A DNA stretch of 64,000 nt from Eurosta solidaginis (Eukaryota > Arthropoda > Insecta > Diptera > Tephritidae). The position numbers were made by a program, and so were the translations under genes. Shown in pieces: positions 39,372 through 50,192 of this stretch (positions are counted from its first letter, which is position 1; every line of letters begins with the position of its first letter). The notes below the pieces were generated by a model that was not told the DNA's origin, did not search any database, and saw only the letters and a list, made by a program, of their open reading frames with translations. The stretch spans positions 193,872,028 through 193,936,027 of the forward strand of contig NC_090324.1 of NCBI RefSeq assembly GCF_040869045.1, given 5' to 3'.

Positions 39372-41305
39372 ATAAAGCCACTAAACGCCGTATATGCACA
39401 TAACTTCACACAGAATGCTCCGATTTTAAAACGGTTTTTTGCATTTCAAAGCTTAGCTACGTGAGATGGTACAGTTAATATAATTTGAAGGTATATATTA
39501 TAGGGGCGTGAAAAATTGCCAAAATGTAGTAAAAAATCATAAAATTATTGTTTACACAGCTATAAATCATAAACGGATGGATGGATTTGAAAAGTTCTAC
39601 TTTGCAGTAAAACTCTGAAATATTTACCTTCGTTCTGCATCAAAAAAAATACTTGATTCCTTTCTTATATCAGCCAATTTTTCTAAACAAAATTAACATT
39701 TTTACCAAAAAATGCGTGTGTGTGATTGTTCGGTGTCAACTGTACGCGCTAATTGCTTTTGAGTGAGGCATGATGCGACACATACGTACATATGTACATA
39801 GCATTCGCTGCGTTATTTAACTTCGGGCGTAGGTTTATAGGCATGTATGAATGTATATATGTATGTATTTTCATATCATATCAGCTTGACATAGGTATGT
39901 ACATACATATTTATGCAACATAAATGGTTAATTGTTAATGCAACATAAATGGTTAAGAATGCATACATCTATTGAAAAATATTAAACATTTGCTTAAAAT
40001 TCTTCAAAAAAGTTTTATTTTTTGGTATTTTTGCATGTATCACTATCACTACATATTATAAAACAAAGTCGCTTTTGCTGTCCCATGTCCCTTTGAATGC
40101 TTAAACCTTTAAAACTATGCAACGGATTTTCATGCGCTTTTTTTTAATAGATAGAGTGATTGAAGTTTGTAGATTGTAAATTAAAATCCATTAAATAGTG
40201 ATGTATATATATACATATGTATGTATGTGTCAGTTACACTATTTATAACTCAAGAACGGTTGAACAGATTTGGCTTAAAATTAGTGGAGGGGTAGCTTAG
40301 AACCAGGAGACAGACATAGGGTACTTTTTATCCCGTTCTGGATATGGTCTTGAGATCAAAACGTGGACATGGGTAATCCTGGGATATGTTTGTTCAATGT
40401 GGGCATCAAATGGAAGCTATTTATGAGTACTTTGATACGAGGTATTCTTCGTACCCGTGGGTGACTAGGCTCTCGAGATATAGGCCAAAATGTGGGCCAG
40501 GGTACCCCTAGAACGTGTTTATAGAATATGGATAACAAATGAAAGCTGTTGATGAGTACTTTAGTACAGGGTAGTATTCATACCTATTGGTGACGAGGGT
40601 CTCGAGATTGAGGCCAGAACGTGAACCCGTATACCCCTAGAGAGTGTTTATACAAGAAGGATAACAAATGAAAGCTGTTGATGAGTGCTTTAGTACAGGG
40701 TAATTTTTATATCTATTTGTGACTAGGGTCTTGAGATATAGGCCAAAACGTGGATCAGGGTAATACTAGGATGTGTTTTTACATTATGGGTATCAAATTG
40801 AAACTGTTGATGTGTGATTTAGTATAGAGTAATTTATACCGCTGGGTGACTAGGGTCTCGAGATATAGGCTAACACGTGGACCCGGATACCCCTAGAATG
40901 TGTGTGTAATACGGACATCAAAGCTGCTGCTCAGAGCTTTAAAGTAATTTTCATTGTGATATTCGATTTAGTCGCATCAACTTGGCAAAACTGATAAATA
41001 TGCATGCGAAGCCGAAAAAATCATAAATTGATAATACCCACATACCTATTTACATACGTACTATTCGATTTGCCTGAAATTTGGTATATAAATTTGCCTA
41101 AATAAGAATTACGATCCTTTTTCCAGGAAGTAGACCGGAGACGGGCTGGGAATGAGATCTGGACTAGTATAGGGACTGAGACTCGGAGTGGGACTGGAAC
41201 TCGGAATAGGACTGGGACAAAAGACATACCACCCTCTGGGACTGACAATAAGGGATGAAGAAGAATGGAAAAAACTTGAGAAAAGAGGGAAGGATAAGGA
41301 GGGTT
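39372..41305 (+). mobile_element. Helitron-like family 3 element, copy b
   Basis: About 1.9 kb, non-coding. The 5' part matches 36100-36387 and continues tttcttatatcagcc and gtgaggcatgatgcgacac. Near 40058 it has aaaacaaagtcgcttttg, tgtccctttgaatgcttaaa and caacggattttcatgcgc, a block I know as common in insect non-autonomous Helitron-like repeats. A tandem array of about 130 bp follows, then gatttagtcgcatcaac and a purine-rich stretch. It runs without a recognisable end into a second copy at 41306. There is no Rep/helicase gene. Confidence 0.55.
40250..40930 (-). repeat. ~130-bp tandem array in family 3 copy b
   Basis: Monomer landmarks on the plus strand: ctcgagatataggcc, aaaacgtggaccc, gggtacccctagaa, atggataacaaatgaaagc, gttgatgagtgctttagta, cctattggtgactaggg. 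The reverse complement aligns with the family 2 monomer (ctttcatttgatacccatat, attctagggg/agag, ctggtccac, gatatctcgaaa), so the two arrays are related but inverted relative to their hosts. Confidence 0.75.
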
Positions 41306-42865
41306 AATATAATTTGAAGATATGTTATAGGGGCGTGGCAAATTGCCAAAATGTAGTAAAAAATCATAAAATTTTTGTTTAGACAGCTATAACTCATAAA
41401 CGGATGGATGGATTTAAAAAATTCTACTTTTCAGTAAAACTTTGAAATATTTGCCTTCGATCTGCATCAAGAAAAAATACTTGATTCCTTTCTTATATTA
41501 GCCAAATTGTTTAAACAAAAGTAACATTTTTACCAAAAAATGTGTTTGTGTGGTTGTTCGCTGTGAATTGCGCTCTAATTTCTTTTGAGTGAGGCATGAT
41601 GCGACACATACATACGTACATATATAGCATTCGCTGCGTTCGGGCGTAGGTTTATATGTATGTATGGATGTACATCACTACATAGTATAAAAAAAGACGC
41701 CTTTTCTGTACCTATGTCCCTTTGAATGCCTAAACCTTTAAAAATACGCATCGGATTTTGATGCGCTTTTTTTTTAATAGATAAAGAGTGATTGAAGAGG
41801 AAGGAACGGATGAACATATTTGGCTGAAAATTGCTGGAGGGGTATCTTAGAACCAGGAGATAGATATAGGATAATTTTTATCCCGTTCTGGCTAGTGTCT
41901 TGAGATCAAAACGTGGACCAGGGTTATCCTATATTTGTACGGCTATGTTTGTACAATATGGGTATCAAATGGAAGCTGTTTATGAGTACTTTGATACGGT
42001 GTATTTTGCGTACCCGCGGGTAACTAGGGTCTCGAGGTATATGCGAAAACGTTGACGCGGGTACCCCTAGACAGAGTTTATACAATATGGATATCAAATA
42101 AAAGCTGTTGATGAGTGCTTTAGTAAAGGGTAGTTTTCATACCTATTGGTGATTAGGGTCTCGAGATATAGGCCAAAACGTGGACCCGGGTACCCTTAGA
42201 ATGTATTTTTACAATATGGATAACAAATGAAAGCTGTTGATGAGTGCTTTAGTACAGGGTAGTTTTCATACCTATTTGTGAACGGTCTCGAGATATGGGC
42301 CAAAACTTGAAACACTAGGATTTGTTTTTACATTATGGTTATCAAATTGAAGCTGTTTATGAGGGCTTTAGTACAGAGCAATTTTTATACCGCTGGGTTA
42401 CTAGGGTCTCAAGATATAGGCCAAACCTGGACGGGGTTACCCCAAGAATGTTGTGTAATAGGAATATCAAATGAAAGCTGTTGCTGAGAGCTTTAAAGTA
42501 AGTTTCATTGTGATATTCGATTTAGTCGCATCAACCTGGCAAAACTGATAAATATGCATGCGAAGCCGAAATAATGAACTAATAATACCCACATATCTAT
42601 TTACATACGTCCTATTCGATTTGCTTGGAAATAAGGGATGAAGAAGAATGGGAAAAACTTGAGAGAAGAGAAAAGATGGAAGGAGAAGGAGACTGAGGAA
42701 GAGATACACTGAGACGAAGATAGAGATAGATGAAGCGAAAAGACGGGGGGAGGATTAAGAAAAATTGAGGGTGGAAGGGGGGGCAGAGTTAGATGGAAAA
42801 AGCTTATTAAAATGTATGCAGATAGACCAAATTTAGTGCAGAACAACGTCTGACGGGTCTGCTAG
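41306..42865 (+). mobile_element. Helitron-like family 3 element, copy c with 3' end
   Basis: Starts at aatataatttgaagata inside the 5' region, repeats the atgatgcgacacatac and atgtccctttgaatgcc blocks and the 130-bp array (about 41820-42470), and ends gacgggtctgctag followed by t. A CTAG end next to T, with a weak GCAGA/TCTGC stem upstream, fits a Helitron 3' end (family knowledge), but the hairpin is poor. Several short minus-strand frames here show no recognisable protein. Confidence 0.55.
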
Positions 42866-43369
42866 TTTATTTTAATTTTGGTGCATCTCATTTAGTTACA
42901 TTTTTGTTCCTTTAGATCTATTTCATTTCATTCTATTTCCTTTTGTTTCATTTCATTAATTCCATGTTATTTCATTCTTTTATTTCATTTCGTTCCACTT
43001 CAAAATATTTTAATTTATTTAGTTTCACTTCATATCATTTCGCTTTATTTCTTTTCATTTTCATATGATTTATATTTTTTCATTTCATTTTATATCTTTC
43101 CTTTTCATTTCATATGATTTCTTTTTTGTTTCTCTTCCATATCAATTCCCTTTATTCTATTTCATTTCTCTAATTTCATATAGTTTTATATTTTTTTTCG
43201 TTTTAGTTCATTTTTTTCTGCTTCATTTTATTTTGTTTCATCTCACTTCATTCCACTTAATAACATTGTATCTATTTTTTTTTAATTCGTTCCACTCTAT
43301 TTTTGTTATGCCAATTCACTTTATTTAATTTTATTCCATTTCAATTTTTTTAGTTTCACTTCAACTAAT
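42866..43369. repeat. (CATTT)-rich simple-sequence tract
   Basis: No coding potential. From 43065 on it matches 30710-30980 closely, so it was duplicated together with family 2. The plus-strand frame 43065-43328 is low-complexity Phe/Ser/His and is not a gene. Confidence 0.85.
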
Positions 43370-45420
43370 TATACTCAGCTGAGCAGAGCTCACAGAGTAT
43401 ATCAACTTTGTTCGCATAACAGTAATCCGTAACGGCGTAAACTAAACGAGATAGATATAGACTTCTATATATCAAAATGATCTGGGCGAAAAAAGAAATT
43501 CATTTAGCCATGTCCGTCCGTCCGTCCGTAAACACGATAACTTGAGTAAGTTTTAAGGTATCTTGATGAAATTTGGTATGTAGGTTCCTGGGCGCTCATC
43601 TCAGGTCGCTACTAAAATGAACGAAATCGGACTACAACCACGACCACTTTTTCGATATCGAAAATTTCGAAAAACCGAAAAAGTGCGATAATTCATTACC
43701 AAAGACGGATAAAGCGATAAAACTTGGTAGTTGCGTTGACCTTATGACGCAAAATAGAAAATTAGTAAAATTTTGGACAATGGGCGTGGCACCGCCCACT
43801 TTTAAAAGAAGGTAATTTAAAAGTTTTGCAAGCTGTAATTTGGCAGTCGTTGAAGATATCATGATGCAATTTGGCAGGCGAATTTCTCCTATTACTATAT
43901 GCATGCTAAATAAAAATTAGCAAAATAGGATGACGAACACGCCCACTTCAAAAAAAAAATTAAAGTCAAATTTTAACAAAAAATTGTATACCTTTACAGA
44001 ATATAAATAAATTATGTAAGCATTCAAATACAGTAATGATATGGTGCAACAAAATACCAAAATAAAAGAAAATTTCAAAATGGGCGTGGCTCCGCCCTCT
44101 TCCATTTAATTCGTCTAGAATACTTTTAATGCCATAAGTCGAACAAAAATTTACAAATCCTTTTGAAATTTGGTAGGGGCATAGATTCTATGACGATAAC
44201 TGTTTTCTATGAAAATTGGCGAAATCGGTTGCAGCCACGCCCAGTTTTTATACACAGTCGACCGCCTGTCCTTCAACTCGGCTGTCAACACGATAACTTC
44301 AGCAAAAATTCGATATATCTTTACTAAACTTAGTTCACGTACTTATCTGAACTCACTTTATCTTTGTATAAAAAATGACCGAAATCCCACTATGACCACG
44401 CCCACTTTTTCCATATCGAAAATTACGAAAAATTAAAAAAATGTCATAATTCTATACCAAATGTGAAAAAAGAGATGAAACATGGTAATTGGATTGGTTT
44501 ATTGACGCAAAATATAACTTTAGAAAAAACTTAGTAAAATGGTTGTGACACATATCATCTTAAGTAGAAGAAAATGAAAAAGTTCTGCAGGGCGAAATCA
44601 AAAGCCCTTATAATCTTGGAAGGAATACTGTTCGTGGTATTACATATATAAATAAATTAGCGGTACCAGACAGATGATGTTCTGGGTCACCCTGGTCCAC
44701 ATTTTGGTCGATATCTCTAAACGCCTTCACATATACGACTAAGGGCCACTCCCTTTTAAAATACTCATCAATACTTTAATTTGATACCCATATCGTACAA
44801 ACACGTTCTAGAGTCACCCCTGGTCCACCCTTATGGCGATATTGCGAAAAGGCGTCCACCTATAGAACTAATGCCCACTACGTTTTAAAAAATCATTAAC
44901 ACCTTTCATTTGATACCCATATCGTTCAAATGCATTCTAGTCACCCCTGGTCCACCTTTATGGCGATATCTCAAAATGCGTCCACCTATAGAACTAACGC
45001 CCACTCCCTTTTATAATACTCATTAAAACCTTTCATTCGATACCCATATCGTACAAACACATTCTAGAGTCACCCCTGGTCCACCCTTATGGCGATATCT
45101 CGAAGAGGCGTCGACCTATAGAACTAAGGCCCACTTCCTTTTAAAATACTCATTAACACCTTTCATTTGATACCCATATCGTACAAACATATTCTAGAGT
45201 CACCTCTTCTCCACCTTTATATATCCCGAAATGGCGTCCACCTATAGAGCTATGGCCCACTCCCTTTTAAAATATTCTTTAATACCTTCCATTTGAAACC
45301 CATATCATACAAAAACATTCCAGGGTTACCCTAGGTTCATTTTGTTAAATGGTGATTTTCCCTTATTTTGTCACCAAAGCTCTCAGCTGGATATGTAATG
45401 TTCGGTTATACCCTTTCTTA
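43370..45420 (+). mobile_element. Family 2 element, copy d
   Basis: Left end tatactcagctgagc at 43371, GTCCGTCCGTCCG near 43514, the modular body with cacgcccac boxes, a short 130-bp array (about 44682-45340), and a right end that breaks off after gttcggttataccc, losing half of the terminal hairpin and the ttacttg end. It passes into a T-rich run. Confidence 0.78.
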
Positions 45421-45664
45421 TTTTTTTTTTTTTTATTTTTTTATTTTAATTCATTTTATTCATTTACATATTTCTGAATTTCACTTCTTCATCAGCTAGC
45501 TTTTCGGGAGCTGAGTAATGAACTCGAATCTCAATCATATTGAATCTGACCATATTGATATAATAGTAACAGTGGAAGTATTAAAATCAAATACTGTAAA
45601 ATCTAAACAAATGTTACTAAGCCTTCATAAGCGCACCTAAAATTATACACCCTATTAGGAATAA
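45421..45664. repeat. Family 4: inverted-repeat element, left half
   Basis: No gene. The segment 45475-45540 (cttcttcatcagctagc, gggagctgagtaatgaactc) is the reverse complement, with mismatches, of 51500-51545 (gagttcaatactcagctcc, tctaactgatggagaag). The following part (actaagccttcataagcgc, ctattaggaa) is repeated directly at 51290-51360. It looks like one half of a short element with long terminal inverted repeats. Confidence 0.55.
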
Positions 45665-45673
45665 GCTAAATAC

Positions 45674-46038
45674 TAAAAATAAAAAATAAATGTAAGGCGC
45701 GATAACCTCCGAAGAGATCTAACGGCTGAGCTTCTCTTCCAATTTGCGTCGTGCTCCTCTTGATTTTCCCTACAAATTGGCCGGACGGGACCTACATGTT
45801 TTATGCCGACTCCGAACGGCATCTGCAAGGCAGATGAGTTTTCACTGAGAGCTTTTCATGGCAGAAATACACCCGGAGCGCTTGCCAAACACTGCCGAGG
45901 GGCGACCCCGATTAGAAAAATTTTCTTCTAATTTAAAAACCTTATTTCTAAAATTTTGATGTTGCTTTGCCCGGGGTTCGAACCCAGGGCATACGGTGTG
46001 GTAGGCGGAACACGCTACCATCACACCACGTTGGCCGC
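45674..46038 (-). mobile_element. tRNA-derived SINE, with 9-bp target-site duplication
   Basis: On the minus strand the element starts with a tRNA-like head at about 46038 (ggccaacgtggtgtgatgg, agcgtgttccgcctacc). It carries a good Pol III B box, GGTTCGAACCC (plus strand near 45974-45984), and an A-box-like tggtgtgatggtagcg. A non-tRNA body follows (tctgccatgaaaagctctc, gatgccgttcggagtcggc, tcttcggaggttatcgcgc) and an AT-rich tail. It is flanked by gctaaatac (45665-45673) and gctacatac (46039-46047), a target duplication with one mismatch. It encodes no protein; transcription would be by Pol III from the internal promoter and mobility by a LINE in trans. The 60-codon minus-strand frame across it is not a gene. 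Confidence 0.85.
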
Positions 46039-46047
46039 GCTACATAC

Positions 46048-46560
46048 AGAGTGTACTAATGTGTCTAAATGGCGAATAAACGGAATAGAAACAAAAAGGC
46101 AATTTCGTTTCGTTTCATTTCATTGAATTCCATGTCATTTCATTTTATCTTATTTAATTTCAATTAATTTCCAACATTTCATTTCTTAGTCTATTTTATT
46201 TAGTATCATTTCATATAGTTTAATTTTTGTTTCTTTTCCATATCAATTCATTTTTTTCTATTTCATTTCATTCCGTTTACTTTCAAATAGTTTCAAAATT
46301 ATTCGTTTCAGTTCATTTTTTCACTTATCCCAGTTGAATTTTATTTTGTTTCATTCGAAGTTATTTTTTATTTAATTTTTTTTATTTTTATTTATTTACT
46401 TTAATTAAATTTTCTTTTATTTTTTTTTTTGTTTTACTTTGTTTTGTTTCATTTTACTTTATTTAATTCAATTTATTTTATGTTATTTTCTTATCGTTTT
46501 CAATTTTAGTTGATTTTACTCTATTGCTATTTTATTTAAATTTGGGTTTTATTAAAAATG
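46048..46560. repeat. Family 4 internal piece then (CATTT)-rich tract
   Basis: Bases 46048-46101 (gagtgtactaatgtgtc, gaataaacggaatagaaac) match 51352-51400. From about 46102 the simple-sequence tract begins and is also the start of the large duplication with 60.3 kb. Confidence 0.75.
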
Positions 46561-47162
46561 TAAATTATATAAAATTTGTAAATTAAAAAAAAATTATAAA
46601 AACTATGAAACATTTTGTTAGACATTTTTTGGACATAAAAGTGAGTAAAAAATTTTGAGTATTTTTATGGAAATTTTTGAAGCATATGTAATTTTTGGGT
46701 ATTAGGAAAACGGTTTTTGAATATTTTAAATGACGGTCTGGCAACACTGCACATTGAAGTTAAAAGCTGTCATTTGCACCTTATTACTATGCAGTAGTTG
46801 CCGACTGACAGCTCACACGTACAAGAAATATCCCATTTCACCATAGATAATATCGGCGCCTCGCCGAACAAAATTATCCAACTTATTATCCAATTCTTTG
46901 GACAGCGTCAGTATATGATTACCCAAACTTTTATCCACTCATGGTTGGTAGGGAAGTATCAATGCTTCTTTTAGGTTGTGAAAAGTCGGTTGTTATGATA
47001 AACTATTTTTTATTTACACTTTGAACCATAAAAATCTAACCGAAGTAATATTTTCCTAACGTCTGGTATTACGACTAAGACCTACTTTCAACTCAAGGCG
47101 AAGCTATGAGGTAATCAATGTTATATACACACATACTTTCAAGGTTGTAACCGACGGCCCCA

Positions 47163-47170
47163 TATAAATA
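47163..47170 (+). promoter_or_regulatory. Candidate TATA box upstream of secreted-protein exon
   Basis: tataaata at 47163-47170, identical at 61593-61600 in the second copy. The exon ATG is about 250 bp downstream. A tcaagt stretch near 47201 could be a weak initiator, but the spacing is slightly long. Prediction from motif only. Confidence 0.35.
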
Positions 47171-47416
47171 ACAATCGACTGATTTTAAATTTATTTCTGG
47201 TCAAGTAATAGTATACAACGCTTCTTTTTAACATACCGGTTTTATAGCTCTTTTGATTCAGACCGTATAATCATATAACTTATCTTAGTGATAAAATAAA
47301 GCTTCGATGGAAATATAAAATAAAGGAAATACTACACCAGAATTGTTAATGAAGGTTTAAAAACGCAAGTGCACTTAATGGAGTTCAATTTTATCGTTTT
47401 AATTAATAAAAACAAA

Positions 47417-47534
47417 ATGAATACGTTTTTGGTGATCTCTCTCGCATTTTGTCTTTGCCTTGTAGACTCGGAAGACGGGAAATCTCATGAAATTAAAGTT
47501 TTCAAGCGTCTGATACCAGCAGACGTGTTGCGAG
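47417..47534 (+). CDS. First coding exon of an SVWC/Vago-like secreted protein (D1)
   Basis: Codes for 39 residues. A hydrophobic signal peptide (MNTFLVISLAFCLCLVDS) is followed by a short acidic linker and KVFKRLIPADVLR. The exon ends at a strong splice donor, cgag|gtaagg, in phase 1. I chose Met at 47417 (context caaaatga) over the in-frame Met 48 bp upstream because only the shorter start puts the signal peptide at the N-terminus. The RLIPADVLR segment just before an intron recalls insect single-domain von Willebrand type C (SVWC) proteins, small secreted immune or stress proteins; this is a memory-based resemblance, not a search. I see no cysteine-rich second exon in the following 760 bp, after which the duplication ends in a LINE, so this is probably an orphan exon. 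Confidence 0.55.
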
Positions 47535-48299
47535 GTAAGGATAGTGCATATACACAAATTAGTATATCATAAAAAAAACAGGTGAAAATCAAAAACCGCC
47601 CGCCCGTACGTGTTCATTGAAATAGTAGCGGCCCATTGCAATTTGCTTTTAGTATAATTTCTTAAAGCTTAATTTATTTTATTGCCAAAATGATAAGCTA
47701 TGTGTCAACTATAACCCTGTATGTAAAATATTGCTTTACACCAGTACTTAGGACCTTCTTTTATTACAAGTTCAACTCGTTCATCAGCTAAACTACGCTT
47801 AAAGTTATTCTGCAGTTTTTCAGTCTACTTTAACTGAACTTTCAGCTGAATATGGTATCAAGTTTGAAAAAAAGATAGTTCCCAACTTGTACTCTAGTGT
47901 GGTTCTCTAGTTGCACTGCAATGTAAGATTCCAACACTTCAGTATTTTCACGAAAATAAAATAAAACGTTTATTTCTAATTTACAACGCTTCTTTATTGC
48001 TGCCAATCAGGTGTATATTTCTCACAGTAATCATTTGTTGTCTTTGGTAGTACCACCTTTTTTTAATTCAACCTCAATTCGATACACAATGTTGGATATC
48101 AACCGAAGAAATGTGTTGGATATTCATTTAATAACTATACATATCTCAAAACCTCTCAAAGGTTGGAAAATATATTGAGAATAACGTTGGAGATCAATAC
48201 GAGAACTATAAATTTTAAAAAATTTATCAAAGGCTGGATAGTGATTTGAGAATGATGTTGGATACCAACTTAAGAGCTATCAGGTTTAAGAATAATTAG
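47535..48299. other. Intron-like / downstream part of D1
   Basis: No coding exon seen. Polypyrimidine-AG sites occur near 47825 and 47852 (tgcagtttttcag, actttcag), but no open cysteine-rich frame follows them. At 48085-48290 there is a degenerate short repeat: atgttggatatcaacc, acgttggagatcaatac, atgttggataccaactt. Confidence 0.6.
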
Positions 48300-48354
48300 A
48301 GAATAATTCCAGAATTAGGTATATATTTCTTTAAGGGCGGTGAATATTTTTTTT

Positions 48355-50192
48355 TGTTGGGTTAACGGAATCCAGCCTTTGCCGTAACTACAGATTAGGT
48401 TATGTTAGGTTGAAGTGGCTGCCCGAGGTTTCACTTTGGCCCGTGATGTTAGGCCCTTTGTGATACCACGAAAATAAACAATTACCTTTCTTCTTCGAAC
48501 CGTTTTAAATAAAAGCTACCAAGTCCTTGACGTCATGCTCCACAACCTGGCTCAGTTTATCTAGAAATAGATCACCCAGAAAGCGCTGCGTGCACGTTCC
48601 TGGTTGACGGCTTTATCAAAAGAGACCGATAGTCTTCCCGCCAAAGGCTTTGAACCCACAACGCAGCACTTTCTTCGGGTTTCCCCCCAACAAAGTTGCT
48701 ACACCGTGGATTCATAACAGCAAAAAAGTGTTCACATACACCTCCGTGCAATTATCTATGAAAATGTTAGTGAAAGATGTGAAGTTACGAGGGCGGGCAG
48801 ATATATTTAGGTTGGTGACCTAAACACCTTGTGTTTGTAGCGATCTTTCGTCGGATTGGCGATGGATGTGCTTTTTTTGCATTAGCTAAGTGGCGATAGG
48901 CATATTTGAGCAGTTAGAATCTGCCTGGTCGTACCTTGCCTGGCGATTTCGTCTGCAATGCAGAGAGAGATTTTATGGTAGTCTGGCTGTCGCTGAAAAT
49001 AAAGATTCCATTGCCGACATTGTGTGTCCCTATCCTAACTGCGGCTTCCATGACGGCTGAAACTTCTGCCTGGAATGGGCTGTAGTGATCGGGTAGTCTG
49101 AAGGAGAACTGGAGGTCAAGGTCCATTGAGCACACCTCACCTCCAGCTCTAGCGCTTAGCTTAGAGCCGTCCGCATATAGGGGGATGCTGCCGTCAACGG
49201 TAAGGCACCTATCCGAATCCGTCCAGTCATCCCTAATGGAATTTGTATCATAAATTTGGTTTTCGCAACTGTCGCGGTTTGTATTTGTTCAGTATATTAG
49301 AGTGCCCTGTATTCTTGTTATTCCAACAGGACAACTCCCTTATGCGCAGGCCTGACGTGGCTGCGATCGACAACCAGCTAGATCCAATGGAAGGATATCA
49401 AGAACGATCTGAAAAGCTTCGTTAGGCATTGTTCTTAAAGCGCCGCTCATGTTGTTCACGCAAGATCGGTGGACTTTACCCAACAACCTTAGGTTTGACG
49501 ACTTACTCGTGGCTGTCGACCATACGACTATCCCATACAGCAGTATGGGTCGGGTAATCGCACTATAAACCCATCGGAAATGTACGTTTTATTTGTCGCT
49601 GAATCACGTTGTCCTCCCAGTTCAGCTTTTTTTCCAGAACTACGCCTATAAATTTGGCCTTATTAGACAGGCTTAGGCGCACACCATTTAGTTCTAATAG
49701 GTTTAACGGTGGTATTTTGTATCGTTTGATATAAGACAAGCTCAATTTTATCAAGATTGACGCTGAGTCCACATCGGAAGGCCATAGGGAAACCTAGCAA
49801 TGCTAACTGCACCAATTCGCAGAAAGTTTGAGGGAACTTGCCTCCGTAAGCAATCGTTAGGTCATAAGCATATGCCACAGTCTTCCCCCTCCCGCAACTG
49901 GTATCTCTTAATAGCGAGTTTACCGTTAGGTTCCATAATAGAGGGAAAGAACACCATGCTTGGGTGTGCCCGTGCGTATTATATCATCTTTCCCCAATGA
50001 AGAAAGCACTCTCCTTCCCTTGAGAATTTGGTCAATCAGTCCCACTAGGGGTCTATTTTTATCCAGATTAGTTAAAGCCTTGTTGATGGATGCTCCTTCA
50101 ACGTCTATGCACGCCACAAGACAATAATACTTTTCGAACAAGGATGTTTCGATAAGAGATACTAGGCGGTGTATCTGCGATAACTGATGCAC
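48355..50192 (-). pseudogene. LINE remnant with RT and RNase H (minus strand)
   Basis: Order on the minus strand: RT core (50192-49926: VACIDVEGA, GTPKHGVLSL), the catalytic box region (49878-49663, here YAYD where the family has YADD), RT thumb (RYKIPPLNLL, FIGVVLEKKLNW, 49772-49563), a connecting part in broken frames (49560-49140), an RNase H domain (49135-48914: SPFQAEVSAVMEA, IFSDSQTTIKSLSAL) and a 3' UTR-like region containing gttatgttaggttgaag near 48400. The layout fits the I/LOA/R1 group of RNase H-bearing LINEs; the clade is uncertain. Several frame changes, the altered catalytic box and 5' truncation make it inactive. Confidence 0.82.

Larger units (their letters stand above)
46102..48299 (+). 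repeat. Large direct duplication, copy D1
   Basis: Matches 60289-62730 over its whole length with only scattered differences, except for about 245 bp present only in the other copy (60767-61017). It includes a CATTT tract, a non-repetitive upstream region, a signal-peptide exon and about 760 bp downstream. The match ends abruptly after caggtttaagaataattag at 48299. Confidence 0.9.

Noticed and set aside
43065..43328. Phe/Ser-rich 87-codon frame
   Set aside because: Pure translation of a CATTT-type simple-sequence tract.
45842..46024. 60-codon minus-strand frame
   Set aside because: It lies inside the tRNA-derived SINE, which is non-coding.
45958..46038. Functional tRNA gene
   Set aside because: It has Pol III boxes but no proper cloverleaf or acceptor pairing, and it is fused to a SINE body with a target duplication.
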